From Lathyrus oleraceus (lineage: Eukaryota; Streptophyta; Magnoliopsida; Fabales; Fabaceae): DNA of 64,000 bases. The stretch lies in the NCBI RefSeq assembly GCF_024323335.1, contig NC_066580.1, positions 141,288,188 through 141,352,187 on the forward strand, in the 5' to 3' direction. The position numbers and the translations under genes are program-made. This document shows, piece after piece, positions 45,766-59,075 of this stretch (its first letter is position 1; the number at the start of each line of letters is the position of its first letter). Under the pieces are notes generated by a model. It was not told where the DNA came from, ran no database searches, and saw only the letters and a list, made by a program, of their open reading frames with translations.

Positions 45766-48700
45766 AAATGGCCATTACCCAAATTTTGAACTTCACTAAT
45801 CTCAATTCCAAGAAAAATTAGCATGTGTTTTGGACCTAAACATGTTTAACCAAGTCTCCAAAAGTTAATTGACCCTTGGAACACATCATTTGGCTGAGTT
45901 TTGATGGATTGCAAGTCACATTTTTCTCACATTCGGATCAAATTCGTTTTACACGAATTCAGCATCATTCCATACATATTTGGATCCAAAGACATTCCAT
46001 ATAAATAGAGGAAGGTACTGTATTCATTTCCAAGCTTTTGAGAGCCAAGAAACCCCTACTGCAACTTGAAATTTTCCATAAAAAATTAACTATCTTGTTT
46101 TGAGTTTCAACTTGTTTTAATTCAATTTCTTGATTCCATTAGCATCTTCGGCATCCTCTGAAACTTTTGAAATAATTCCCAAGCTCTGAGACCTTCTGAA
46201 GTGCTCTAACCAAATCGATCTTCATCAACTTTTGATCATCATCTGGACAAGGTAGTTCTGAGCATCACTTAAACTCAAACAAGTTACCATAATATAGTCT
46301 TTCACTCTCTGATGTTTTCCCCTAACTTATCTAGTGTTGATTAATCATGTTCATCATTTAATTTTATTTTTCATGGCTTGCTTGCTTCTAAAACTTCTCT
46401 GAAATTCCCTTTGCTCAATTTAGATAAATGAATTTGGAACATAAGGTTGAATTCGGGATGAGAAGAGGATCACAATGATGGTGGTCTCTTGTTCTGAATT
46501 TACCAAATGATGAAGCTCCGGTGAGAGCTTAGCAAAGAATGTTCTGAATTTACCAGAGTGTTCCAGTTCGTTTGAGTTTGACCAAACACGTTTGACAAAT
46601 GAAATGTTCTAATTGGATGGATTTGAATTGGATCCCATATGTTGTTTGTATCGTAATCCACCGTGCATCCTGGCCTAAGGACTGTTGGATATGCCACGTT
46701 AATTAATGAGGCATGATACAACGCTCCGTGTTTTTTCTGATTTTATTTATTTTTCTTTTATTATTTTTAATTTCTTTTTCTTTTAAAATTCATAATATTT
46801 TCATTTTTCATCCAAAAAATCCCAAAATAATTTCTAAAATTCTCTTTTATTTTTCTTCATCTAATTTTTATTTTTCTATATTTTATTTTACTGATTTTCT
46901 AACTTTCTTGAATTTCTCTTTTCTCCTTTGCTTTAAATATTTTAAAAATACTTTTCTGCATTTTTTTAATTCTGAAAAATTTATTACATGCTTCTTATTT
47001 TATTTCCAACCTTCCATACTTTTCTTGGCCATTAATTTGGTGTTTTGAAGGACTTTATGGATTTTTCATTTTTATTCTATTTTAAAATTTATTTTAAAAT
47101 ACTTTTGATGCATTTTTATTTCATTTTATATTTGTGTGACCTTTGTGAACTTCTGTCTGCCTTGGATCATGATGGTTTGGATCATGTGTCTTATCAAACT
47201 CAATGGATCTTGGGTGTTGATGGGGTGAAAATCCTAATCCACCAAAATGGATGATTGATTTTGATGATGACTTGATCAAACTTTTGTTCCAATTTGGGTG
47301 TGACCTATTTTTTCATCTTCTTCTTCATCTCCTTCTTTTACCTGTGATTAATTGGATGGTTTGTGTTCATGTTGTTCATGATCTGTGGATTGGTACTTTA
47401 TGAACTTTCATCATTTCAAATCTACCTCCTAATTGATCATGGATCATTTAAGGTACTTTTGATTAATGCATAAGTTTGTCCTAAGTGACATGAAGTATGG
47501 GTTGAAGTATTGGACCACCCTCCTAGTCTTTGTGCTTGACCATTCCTTCTTTTCTTTTTTGTGTGGCATAACTTTAGGAGGATGATTTACATATCATTTC
47601 TCTAGCATGTATTAACACTAACATTATTATTGACCGGCCTCAAATATTTGTGACTTCTACATAAGTCCAATTACGATTGCTTAACATAACGCTAAATTTG
47701 TCCCAAAAATAAAGACATTTTTATAAGTAAGATTGTAAGTCTCCTACTCCTCATGGTATTGTGTGAAAATATTGCTCCCTTTTCATTTATGAGAGCTAGT
47801 GGCATACTTGTTGATTTTATTCAAGTTGGAGCCCTTCTCACAATGATGTATAGGTTCATTTTTTCATGTTTGTGGGTGAATAGTTAATTTTTCTCCAAAA
47901 AATGACCAAACCATCTTCCATTTTGATTACTAACATCATTTAATAACATTTTACTTGTATTAACTTTTACTTCCAAGTCATTTACTTTGTGCTCTTTTAT
48001 TTTTTATGCCATTTACTTTATGTTTAGCATTCCATATCATATTATTTGTAATTATTTCATTTGTTATTTTATTCATTTTGGACTTTTATTTTATATCTTT
48101 GTAAATAAAACATAAACAAGAAAAAACCTAAAAAGAAACTTGGTTCTCCTGATTCATGGACTTATAGTTACTATCCTTAGCAATATTGTGGAGTTATGGA
48201 CTTAGAATTAGGATCTTGACCTTTTCTCTAGGACTTTTGATCCGAGACTTTGGAATTCATCTGATACCTTTGACTTTGAAATTCCTTTGAAGACTTGGTT
48301 TGGTTATTTTGGGCTCATCTAATATATGGATTATAGTTTTCTTATTTGGCTTTCTTGAGGCTTAATCCAAAGGAGGGAATTATTTCTTGACTTATGTCAT
48401 AAAGATTTCTATTTATTGGTTAGATCTTTCCTCCCTAGCTTTTACTTTATGCTCTAGGATAGTCTCTTTTTCTCCTCCCTTTCTTTAATTTTCAAATCTT
48501 CTACCTCTTTTCAAAAATCTTCTTGATTTCAAACTTGAACCACTTTCTCAATAAACCTTGACTTTTTCTCTAGTGATTTTCAAAACCTTTTTCTCAATAA
48601 ATGTTAATCTATCTTAAGCATATTTAGACCAATTTCAAGAGACTTAAAAAGTGAATAACTCATTCAAACCATTTTTGTGCCCCTTTGTACACTTTTACTT

Positions 48701-49357
48701 TTAAAAATATTCTCAAAGTTTAGACATGAGTTATTTCAATAGTTGAGATATAATTCTCTTATTCTCATAGTATTGATGATAATTCCTTTTCCATCTAAGA
48801 GAGTTAGTGGCATACTTGTTAAACCTTGTCCAAGTTGGAGCCCTTCTCATGATGATGCAAAGATCTCATACTTGTGGGTGAATAGTTGAGTATTCTCCTT
48901 AAAAAATGACAAAATGTATTTTCATAAAAAAATTAATCAGAATAAACTCCTTTGTTATTTTTACCATGAACTATGAGGTTTTGATCCTCCATTTCACTTT
49001 GTAGGTATGTAGGCATGATACTCCAAAAAGTCTTGGCAAACACAAAAATTAAGAAAAATAAACATTTCTTTTCCCATCTCTCTAATCTTTTGCAAATAAC
49101 GCATTTTCAAACTAAAATGTACACATTTTCAAAGAGGTTCCCATGGAGTACCATGGATGTTTAGGATGTTAATATCCTCCCTTTGCATAACTAACCCCCC
49201 GAACCCTTGTTTTCTTTTTATTAGTTTTTTTTTAACTTCTTCGGGTTTTGTTCATACTTTTTCCCTTTTCCTTTGAAAAAAATAAAAGCGCGGTGGTGAC
49301 TCTTGCTTTATGAGTTAAGTTAATCAATAGCTTAGTATCAAAAAATTTACCGTTACA
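45766..49357 (+). repeat. Ogre-2 LTR, 3' part (older Ogre copy hosting Ogre-1)
   Basis: A diverged Ogre LTR with the same landmarks as Ogre-1: TATA box (46000-46007), the segment around 47640 like that near 2250 (CTCAAATATTTGTGACTTCT), GGAGTACCATGG near 49146, and the end TTTACCGTTACA at 49357. No PBS follows, so it is a 3' or solo LTR. Its 5' part lies outside the window, beyond Ogre-1. No genes are seen. Confidence 0.8.
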
Positions 49358-51210
49358 CCCTCACGTCATTGGTACTCCATAGGAACCGTTTGGGTTGTTT
49401 GCATACGCAGGGATTTATCGTGTTATTGTTTTATTTTCAAAAGAATGTGTGTGAAAGGGAGGGGTTTTGGTTTTTTATTATTGTGCTCGCCAAGGATTGT
49501 GTTCCTTGTTCCTATGTATCACTCATCGGAGATGAGGAATCAGAGCTCCGTAGTTCGGAGTAGAAAATGTTTATGTGTTTGATTGATTTTACCTTTGAGA
49601 AAAGGGTTTTCGGAAGGGGCACCCTAAGGCACAAAAAATTAGGTTTGATTGGTTATGTTGGTTTTACCTTGAATAAGGGTTTATGAAAAGAATGTTTGTG
49701 ATTAGATTGCACTAAAGTCTAGGGGCGAAGGTGAATATTCTAGATAACAAGCCAAGCGTCTTGCGTCCAAAATAATCAAAGTGAGGGTAGGAATGCTCCA
49801 TTAGCACTCATTCTCCGCCACTTAAGGCTCATGGCGTACAATAATAATCGTAGTTATTAAGTGTTTTAACTTTGATTAAGAAAATGCCACTTGACGTTGG
49901 ATCAAGGGTTTGCTTATTTGATTGAGAAGTTTGGCTTATGCAACATGAATGCAAAGTAACCAACAAGAAAAATAAAGGCTCTCGTTGTAAGGTAGCCCAA
50001 GAGAAAGCCTTGTGTGTGCAAAAAGTGACTTAATCTAAACAAAGGATAATGGTCTTACAAACATGTCCCCCTAAGGTTGTGCCATGATGTCATTCTTACA
50101 ATAGGTATGTAAGTACAGATGAAACCCAAAGTTCATAAAGTATCACAAAGGTAATGGAAAAGGCCTCCAAGCAAAGGTCCTAGGATGAGATTATCTAAGT
50201 CCAAGTGGATTAAGTGAAATGGATTGTTTTTTGTCTTTTCATTTTATCGTCTTTTTTATGCTTTTTTTAAATGTAATGATAACAATAAAGTAAAGACAAA
50301 TAAATGAACATGCATGATGAAGTTTATACAATGATGATGATAATTAGTACTTGAATGTAAATAACATAAAAGTAAATAACAATGAATATAACAATGATAA
50401 TAATAATAATAATAATAAAAGGTTAGTAGTAATAAAAAGTTAGTAAAGTTAAGATTATGAACAATGGACCAACACTTGAGGATTATCTATCCTTAGCCCA
50501 ATAGATTCAAAATATGGTGCATCAAGGGATAACTTATCAATTGATGCAAAGTATGGAAGATGATTAATGGATCAGCTTACCATATATTTGTAACAATTAA
50601 ATTTATTCAACCTCAAGTCCATCTATCAATAGATTGACAAAAGGAAGACTATGCAAAACTCAAAGTTGAAAGCTTAATGATTGATCAAGTTGTTAAGTTA
50701 GCAAGTTATAAGGACAAGGTATAATATTAACAAGGTAATAAGAGTTAGTGTATGATATAAACAAATAAGTATAAAGGTTTAGTGGGTTGGTATAAACCAA
50801 GAGAAACAATAATGTATCAGATGAAATCAGAAGTTAACAAGTGCAAGGCCTCATCTACATGTCCAATGACCCAAGTTGGTTGGTGTAGGGGCAACCTATC
50901 CATGATTCAAAGTACCATGGATGACCACTCGATCACCCATTAGTATATTTGAAACAAGGAAGGTTTAATCAAGCATAAACAAATCAACATCATGATAAAA
51001 ATTATATTTCATTGGCCCTAATTCAAGACCTCATAAGTCCCTCAAACAATATTCAAATGACTTGAAATAAGACCAAATCAAATACTAGAGGCAAAAGTAA
51101 TGGGGGTCTATGTTGGACATTTTTTCAGAATAATAAAAGTAATGATGATAAAAAATAAATAAATATGGAAATAAAATGGGAAAATAAAATTAATAAAATA
51201 AAACAAGTGA

Positions 51211-51304
51211 AAAAAAAGGATTTGCACACACCAGGGGTTGAACCCCTAACCTTGGGGTCATTGGGGGATCAACCCTCTCTCCCACTAGGCCAATGGCTCA
51301 GTGG
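51211..51304 (-). other. tRNA-like Pol III unit inside the Ogre-3 LTR
   Basis: On the minus strand an A box (TGGCCTAGTGG, 51282-51292) and a B box (GGTTCAACCCC, 51234-51244) lie 37 bases apart, as in a tRNA gene. A T-run near 51211-51218 would terminate Pol III. The T-arm pairs poorly and no clear cloverleaf forms, so it is a degenerate tRNA or SINE-head-like sequence, not a working tRNA gene. Confidence 0.5.
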
Positions 51305-51976
51305 TGTTAACAAACACACCGAAGTAATTAAATAATAAACATAATGAATAAATGGAATTTGCACGCTAACCAACCAACCAGGACACGACACCGTTTGTTT
51401 TTAAATTCAAATCTCGCGCGAAGCAACGACTCAGTGTCGTCTTCAACCTTGGAACTTTGAAAATCCAACTTCCAAAATTAGTGTTTTTAACCAGATTTTA
51501 ACATGGAACTAGCTTGCATAATAATAAACAAATCATCCTCCAAACTCATGAGCCATTGATTGGATCTGAGTGTGGAGTATTTCACCACGAACCAGATGAA
51601 CACAACTAACCTAATTTAAAACTTAAATTCTAAATATGGAGTAATCAGAGCTGGAAACTTAAGGTTAATGATCAGAAGAACATTTTGAGTTGAATGGTAA
51701 CTTGTTTCAGAGGTGGGGATGAGTGAAAATACTTGATCGGAAACAACTCAGGGAGGTATTCCGACGAATAAGCTCAGGTCATATGAGGCTCGGGGAGGAT
51801 GAGTTAGGGATTAGGAAAGCTTGATTGAAGGTCAGTGAAGGTTTCAGGGTGGTTGTTTGGAGTTAAAATACTTTGAAACTCAAAAATGCAATCTTTGTTT
51901 TGGATGGTTCAACTTGAATGCTCAGCAGAGGTTTTGGGGGATTTCAAGCTTACAAAATGAAGGGGACACCTTCACC

Positions 51977-51984
51977 TATTTATA
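51977..51984 (-). promoter_or_regulatory. TATA box of the Ogre-3 LTR
   Basis: Minus strand TATAAATA, matching the position and context (CTATAAATAGG) of the Ogre-1 and Ogre-2 boxes. Confidence 0.55.
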
Positions 51985-54092
51985 GGTAAGGCGTATGGAT
52001 GGTTTAGAGGGAAAGAGCTGAGGTTTTGCTTCAAATTATCGGGTGGCTCGAAGCATGCTTGAGGTTGGATCATGGGGAACATGTGTGGTTGTTGTCTGAG
52101 CCTGTTTGCACCTCATACCACTTTTTTTAGTCCTTAGCATCAATCTAGAACAGACAAGGGAAAAGAGATAGCCTTCTATGGATTTTGCTTTTTGCCATTT
52201 TGGGAAAAATCTGAATTTTGCACATGGGATTGGTTTTGGCATTGTGAGGAGCCTTGGCATCCAAGTTGACTTCCTTCTACACCATGCTACCATATGCAAA
52301 GTGTTTTAGGACCATTAGGATCATAAGGTATTGATTTGGTGACTTGGTCTATCCATTTGCAAATTCTGACTAGTGTGGTCTAGCTTGTGCATCAAGATGG
52401 TCACCAATGTTTGAACCAAGGCTAAGTAAAATTAGATCGTGCATTTAGTCTCAATTTTGTGCCATTTGATCCTTTCCATGATCTTGATTGAATTCAAAAA
52501 GAACCAAGTCAAAGAGTTTTATGGTTTGAAAATGGAAATGTGTCAAAGTAGTGGTCATGACATGATTTTAAGGCATGGTGGGCATGTTGGACCAGCTTGG
52601 CCAATAGTAAAATTGAAGTCCTTCCTCAATGAATTAGGTCTTGGACCTTGAAATAAAGTTGGAGAGGAAGTTATTTAGGACATTTGGCTTGAAATTTAAT
52701 TTAAAAATATTGATAAATGATAAAGTTATGGTCTTTGGAACTTCCCATAGGTCATTCTTGCCAAAATGCAACCAACCAACATGACCTAAAAATGGGATTT
52801 TATGATTTCTTGATTTCCAAGGCACAATGGTGGATGTTTTGATTTCATATGATTATACCATGATGGTAAATAATATTTGGACCTTTGTGGGATGATTTTA
52901 GGTCAAATTGATGGGTGGATCAAAGCATTGAAAGTTGAAAATTGTGAATAAACCAACTACTTGTAACATGGATTGAATCGATGTTTAAATGGTGGGTTTT
53001 GATTGTAATGGTCATAAAATGATGTTGAATGAATGGTAGGGTGATTTGATGATCAAAATAAAGTAAGTTCAATGGCTTAAGGATCCCCAAATTAGGGTTT
53101 CTTGAGCCACAAGTTTTGTCAAGAACCAAAGCCAGATGGGTTAAGGTTTGAGATGCAAGGGTCACATTGAGGTGTTTAAGATGTATAGGGTATGAAAAAA
53201 ATTTGGATTTGAGGGGTCCTCAATGGAATGGTCAATATCCATGATGAATCATGACTTGTACAAACCAAAAGAGGGTCAAGAACTAGGGTTTGGTCCTTGG
53301 GTGACCAGATGAATCTTGAAGCTTCTTCAAAGGGGACTCACCACCAAAATTGGATTCGGGGAGTGAGTGAGACGTATTTGAGTGATCCTCCAAGCTTTGT
53401 GAGAGGCTTGAGGGTGAGATTAAATTTAAGGTGTCTTAGGCACACCTCAATATGGCCTAAGGGTCCTGAATCTTCACAGATAAATCCCATTCCTTTAATT
53501 TATGGATTATTATGGATTGTGAAGTGTAGATGCATATGAGATGACATGTGTGATATGTGTGCTCATGAATTAGGGTTTAATAAGGTGATATGGGGTAGGG
53601 TAAATTTGAGGGTATGACAATGACAAACCATCCTTTTAAATTTAACTTGTTCATCAAAGATTTGGTTAAATATGTGACTTTTTTAAATGTTGAGTAGCAA
53701 CTAGAATCTCCCTCTATCTTGTATATCTCCTCCTTGATTTTGCAATTCAACGAATTTCCCCCTGAAATAATTATGAAACAAAAAAAATATAATACCTATT
53801 ATTTCTTCCCGTTTTGACATCATCAAAAAGAAGACAAAGTATAGTAAAGTACAAAGCATGGTGATAACATAGGAAGGATATATTTATAATTGAAATTTAA
53901 TAGCACAAAATTAGACACTTATCTCCTTCAAGAATTTGATATCAAAGTTGATATCAATGTTAATGCTACCTCAAAACATTTTTACAATCAATGAAACTTT
54001 TAGAAACTACCATATTATATGATCTTGTGTATTGAAAGATCAATCTTGATTTGACAATGCTTGCATATGACCTTCAAGTACCTACAAAACAA

Positions 54093-55566
54093 TTAGTTAC
54101 ATCTAGGTACCCAATTTTCTTTGGGTCCTTTTAGGTTAGATACATTCCTCAGTCAGACATACTCACTACAAGGAATACCATAATTTCTTATGTAGCAAGC
54201 ATTAGTAGTATGACCTTTTACTTTACAATAGAAACAAGTAGGTCTAAAAATATGATTCTTATTATAAAACCTTTTATGATGATTTACAACATGCTCTTTA
54301 TATGATTCTATATTGTTGAATTCATTTTCATATTTCATAATTACTTGGTTTAATTCAACAACTTTAGAATCAAGAGATGAACAATTATTGCATATTGATT
54401 TTTTGTTTAAGTCTAACTCCACTTAAGTGTTATTAGCCTTAATTTCTAAATTTAAACTAGTTTTCTTTTGACTTGAACATTTTCTAGAAATTTTCAAAAG
54501 TTCATCATGTAATTCATGAAAAACACTTTGTAACTCGTCATAAGATGGAATATCATCAGTTCCGAAATCACTAACCTCATGTTGTTCATCACTTGAATGA
54601 TGTGAGACCATCAATGCCTTGCATGTATGATCTTCATATGAAGATGAACTTAACATGTCCCCTTTTTCAAGTCTAGGACATTCACTCTTGACATGTCCCC
54701 TTTTTCAACATGCAAAACATGTAACTCTCCTTGTTGGTACTTCTTTGTGAATGATCTCCTTTTTCCTTTCTTTTCTCAAGAACTTTTCAAACTTTTTAAT
54801 AAGATCATCATCGTCATTAGTGGATTCCTCCTCTTGATTGCTATCATGAAATTTGACTCTTTTCTTTAATACAACATCTCATGAATCTTTTACTTGTATT
54901 TCATGATGCTCTAATCTTTCAAGATCTATTTCATGCTCTTGAAGTTTTCCGAAAAAGGAAGTGAACGTCGTGGTAAAAAGACTCTTCTTTTCTGATATTG
55001 CTATCACCTTGGGTTGCCATTCACTAGTTAAGTACCTAACAACTTTATGATTTAATTTATCGTTAGTAAAAGTCTTACAGAGAGAAATCAGGTGATTGGT
55101 TAAGTGAACAAATCTCTTTTGTAGAGCAGGGATTGATTCTCGGGGCTGCATTCTGAATAACTTTTACTCTTGACTCAATGTATTCAATCTTGATCTCTTT
55201 ACTTCAGTGATTCCTTCATTAGTTACCACCAATGTATCCCATATTTTTTTTTTCGTTGTACATTGAGAGACACGAAATATTCTAGCCATGCTAAGTGTAC
55301 TTTGAAGTATGTTGATTGTTTCTGGTCGTAGAGTACCTTCTTCTTATCATCTTCATTTCATGAACTTTTAATCTTTGTTGTCTGAACACCATCGATAATA
55401 ATAGTAGGAATAAACTGCCATTTTGTACAACATCCCATATATATTCTCTTTGTGCTTCTAGACGAGCCTACATGCGAATTTTCCAAAAATCAAAGTATTA
55501 ACCAAAAAACAATGGAGGCTTATTATTGCTGCTATCATCTCTGAACACGGGGTTCACAGAAGCCAT
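54093..55566 (-). pseudogene. SIRE-like gag, copy A
   Basis: Starts at the ATG at 55566 (MASVNPVFRDDSSNNKPP) and soon meets an in-frame TAA near residue 24. Later parts include the gag core (ALQKRFVHLTNHLISL, YLTSEWQPKVIAISE), a charged segment and one zinc knuckle (CFYCKVKGHTTNACYIRNYG, about 54175-54235). The end (WVPRCN) is followed by TAA at 54095-54093. Several stops and frameshifts separate the fragments (open parts at 55151-54879, 54656-54423 and 54422-54153). A capsid protein in the intact family; dead here. Confidence 0.8.
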
Positions 55567-55597
55567 CCTGGATCACAAGAGCAGATTACTTGAACCT

Positions 55598-55609
55598 ACT
55601 CTGATACCA
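55598..55609 (-). other. Primer binding site of gag copy A (initiator tRNA-Met)
   Basis: Minus strand TGGTATCAGAGT, two bases after the LTR end ...CTTACA. Confidence 0.85.
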
Positions 55610-56272
55610 ATTGTAAGTTTATGTGCAGTCTCTAAGAGGGGGTGAGTTAGATTTATTGGACTTTTCTCAATTGGAAGTGTTAGCACTGGTTTTTTTATAT
55701 TTCAAAAATGATATGAAAGTAAATATGCTGAAAAATAAATACAGAAAGTAAAGGACACAATGATATATCCTGATTCACCTCACAATTCGAGAGTACTCCA
55801 GTCCCTGCACTCTGTGTGAGAGATTTTCCACTATGTCAGATCTTTGTACAAGTGTTCCACCAATACCTATCCTACAATTTTCTAACATAAGCAACACAAT
55901 CAATAAGGACAATCCCCTTATGATCTTTACAAAGTGCAACAAGAGAACAATCCTCCCTTATTCACTCTCTTGCTTCCAATAATCTTGGACAGCAAGGAAA
56001 TCACAACAATCAAATTTTTTACGAGTGTTTGAAGTTGTATAACAATATATATCAATTCATAGAATTGATCTTCTCCATCAAGTAGGAAATTCATAATATA
56101 TAACACAAGTGCTCAATGATTGTAGAATTGAAACTTTCAGAGATGAATGAAAATGTATGCAGAAAGTTTCATACAAAAAGTTAAGTCACAAGGCACTCAT
56201 TTTGAAAATGAGAGAGTAATGAGTTTGAATTGCTATGAAAGAGATATTAGTTTCGAAGTTTGAAATGCATAA

Positions 56273-56280
56273 TATATATA
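56273..56280 (-). promoter_or_regulatory. TATA box of the central copia-type LTR
   Basis: TATATATA in context GGCACTATATATATT (minus strand), about 117 bp downstream of the palindrome set. The truncated outer LTR has GGCACTATATTTACC at the equivalent place. Confidence 0.5.
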
Positions 56281-56396
56281 GTGCCTTAACATATCTCTGA
56301 AAGTGTGTGTATGCATGAAAAGATATCATGGTTGATAATAGCATTCAAAAATTTGTTTGGATTAAAAAATGAGTGAACCACTGTCATTGCTTCAAT

Positions 56397-56503
56397 GTAA
56401 ACCAGTTACGAAAAATAGTGTAACCGGTTATACTTGAAGCGGTACTCAAAAATTGAAATTCTCAAATGTGTAACCGATTACCATAAATGGTGTAACCGGT
56501 TAC
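56397..56503. promoter_or_regulatory. GTAACCGGTTAC palindrome pairs in the copia-type LTR
   Basis: Four sites around AACC|GGTT with centres at 56403, 56425, 56475 and 56497. Spacing is 22 bp within pairs, and pairs recur at 72 bp. The first and third are imperfect (GTAAACCAGTTAC, GTAACCGATTAC). Motif and geometry resemble the Tekay-2 array. Confidence 0.7.
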
Positions 56504-56695
56504 ACCTGACACATTTTCAAAAATTAAGGTATTTTTACATTTTGAGTAAATGGTGAATATTGTGTCGGTTTTAAAGTACTGTAACGGTGGTTTCAAATCC
56601 CATAATTTACGGGGAAAAAATGGCTAATTTAAAAATCATTTTAAAAGATGCATGAAAGGTTTAAGGTGAATATTCATGATGTTTTTGAGCAATTA

Positions 56696-56911
<216 letters not shown>

Positions 56912-57080
56912 TTGAATTGTAATGGATATTCAACCATCTTGATTCTTCCATTAATTTTCCAAAGTTTTTTGATAATTTGAACTTGATTGCTCTAGTCTTC
57001 AAGCTTTGACTTCTCCTTTTTGTTGATGTATTTGTCTTCATCAAAATTATAACCAAGGACAAGAAGAAATCTTCTTCACA

Positions 57081-57094
57081 TTCTCCCCCTTTTT
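57081..57094 (-). other. Polypurine tract of gag copy B
   Basis: Minus strand AAAAAGGGGGAGAA next to the LTR start TGTGAAGAAG. A G-rich tract of this form is typical of SIRE-type copia elements. Confidence 0.8.
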
Positions 57095-57558
57095 GATGCT
57101 GATAAACCATCCTTTGAAATTTAACTTGTTCATCAAATAGTTGCTTCAATATGTGACTTTTTGAAATATTGAGTAGCAACTAGAATTTCTCCCTATATTG
57201 TATATCTCCCCCTTGATTTTGCAATTCAATGAATTTTCCTCTAAAATAATTATGAACCAGAACATATACAATACCTATTATTTCTCCCCCTTTTGACATT
57301 ATCAAAAAGAAGACAAAATAGAGTAAAGTACAAAGCATGGTGATAACATAGGAAGGATATATTTATAATTGAAAATTAATAGCACAAAATTATACACTTA
57401 TCTCCTTCAAGGATTTGATATCAACGTTGATGCTTCTTCAAAACATTTTTCAATCAATGAAACTTTTAGAAACTACCATATCATATGATCTTGCGTCTTG
57501 AAGGATCAATCTTGATTTGACAATGCTTGCATATGACCTTCAAGTACCTACAAAATAA

Positions 57559-59030
57559 TTAGTTACATCTAGGTACGCAATTTTCCTTGGGTCCTTTTGG
57601 GTTAGATACCTTCCTCACCCACACATAATCACTACAAGGAATATCACAATTTCTTATGTAGCAAGCATTAGTAGTATGATCTTTTTCTTTATAATAGAAG
57701 CAAGTAGGTCTAAAAATGTGATTCTTATTATAAAACCTTTTATGATGATTTACAACATGTTCTTTCTTTGATTCTATATTGTTGAATTTATTTTCATATT
57801 TCATATTTCATAAGTCTAACTTCACTTTAGTGTTATTAGTCTTACTTTCTAGATTTAAACTAGTTTTCTATTAAATTAAACATTTTCTAGAAATTTTCAA
57901 AAGTTCATCATGTAATTAATGAAAAACACTTTGTAATTCATCAGAATATGGAATATCATCAGTTTGGGAATCACTAACCTCGTGTTCTTCATCACTTGAA
58001 TGATGTGAGACCATCAATGCCTTGCATGCATGATCTTCATCTGAAGATGAACATATTTCATTGTCATCACATGCTACATGTGCTTTATTTTCCTTTTTGT
58101 GATTCTTGTTTTTGAATTTTTCTTTCTTTACAAGTGTATGACATTCACTCTTGACATGTCCCTTTTTTCCACATTCAAAACATGTAACTCTCCTTGTTGG
58201 TACGTCTTTGTGAATAATCTCGTTTTTCCTTTAATTTCCCAAAAACTTTTCAAAAAATTTAATAAGATCATCATTGTTATCAATGGATTCCTCTTCTTGA
58301 TTGCTAACATGAAATTTGAATCTTGTCTTTAATGCAACATCTTTTGAATCTTTTACTTGTATTTCATGTTGCTTTAATCTTTCAAGTTCTATTTCATGCT
58401 CTTGAAGTTTTCCGAACAAGGAAGCAGACTTCATGGTAGAAAGGCTCTGCATTTCTAATATTGCCATCACCTTTGGTTTCCATTCCCTGGTTAAATACCT
58501 AAGAACCTTAAGATTTTATTCTTCATTAGTAAAATTGTAACCGAGAGACATCAGGTGATTTGTTAAGTGAACAAATCTCTTTTGTAGAGCAAGGATTGAT
58601 TCTATGGGCCGCATTTTGAATAACTTGTACTCTTGACTCAACGTATTCAATCTTGATCTCTTTACTTCGGTGATTTCTTCATGAGTTTCCACCAATGTAT
58701 ACCATATTTGTTTTGTCGTTGTACATTGAGAGACATGAAATATTTCATCCATGCTAAATGCACTTTGAAGTATGTCGGTTGCTTTCTTGTCATAGAGTAC
58801 CTTCTTCTTATCATTTTTATTCCATGCCCTTTTGATCTTTGTTGTCTCAACACCATCGACAATACTAGTAGGAACAAACGGACCATTTTGTACAGTATCC
58901 CATATATATTCTTCTTATGATTCTAGAAGAGCGTTCATGCGGATTTTCTAAAAATTGAAGTATTCACCATAAAACAATGGAGGCTTGTTATTTCTGCACC
59001 ATCTCTGAACACAAGGTTTGAAGTAGCCAT
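57559..59030 (-). pseudogene. SIRE-like gag, copy B
   Basis: ATG at 59030, with a frameshift within about 15 codons. Remnants include FHVSQCTTTKQIWYTLVETH, ALQKRFVHLTNHLMSLGY, LFGKLQEHEIELERLKQHEI and a damaged zinc knuckle (CFYYKEKDHTTNACYIRNCD, second Cys changed to Tyr). It ends PRCN then TAA at 57561-57559, the same end as copy A. The shared gag end shows the loss of pro-pol predates or defines both copies. Confidence 0.8.
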
Positions 59031-59075
59031 CTGGGATCACAAGAGCTGATTACTTGAACCTGCTATGATACAAAT

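Larger units (their letters stand above)
49358..53619 (-). repeat. Ogre-3 LTR in reverse orientation (partial)
   Basis: Read on the minus strand it starts TGTCATACCCTCAAATTTAC at 53619, close to the Ogre LTR start. A TATAAATA box lies at 51977-51984, and at 49358 it is cut within the conserved GGAGTACC segment by Ogre-2. Contains (ATA)n at about 50390-50420 and a tRNA-like Pol III segment (51211-51304). ORFs in the region are short and unlike any family. Confidence 0.72.

Noticed and set aside
46713..47254. Phe/Leu-rich ORFs of 69-111 aa
   Set aside because: T-rich LTR sequence; composition alone explains them.
51211..51304. Functional tRNA gene
   Set aside because: Boxes are good, but the T-arm and acceptor stems do not pair; kept only as a Pol III-like unit.
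52036..53539. ORFs of 60-90 aa in the Ogre-3 LTR
   Set aside because: No similarity to known families, and they lie in an LTR with no conserved frame.
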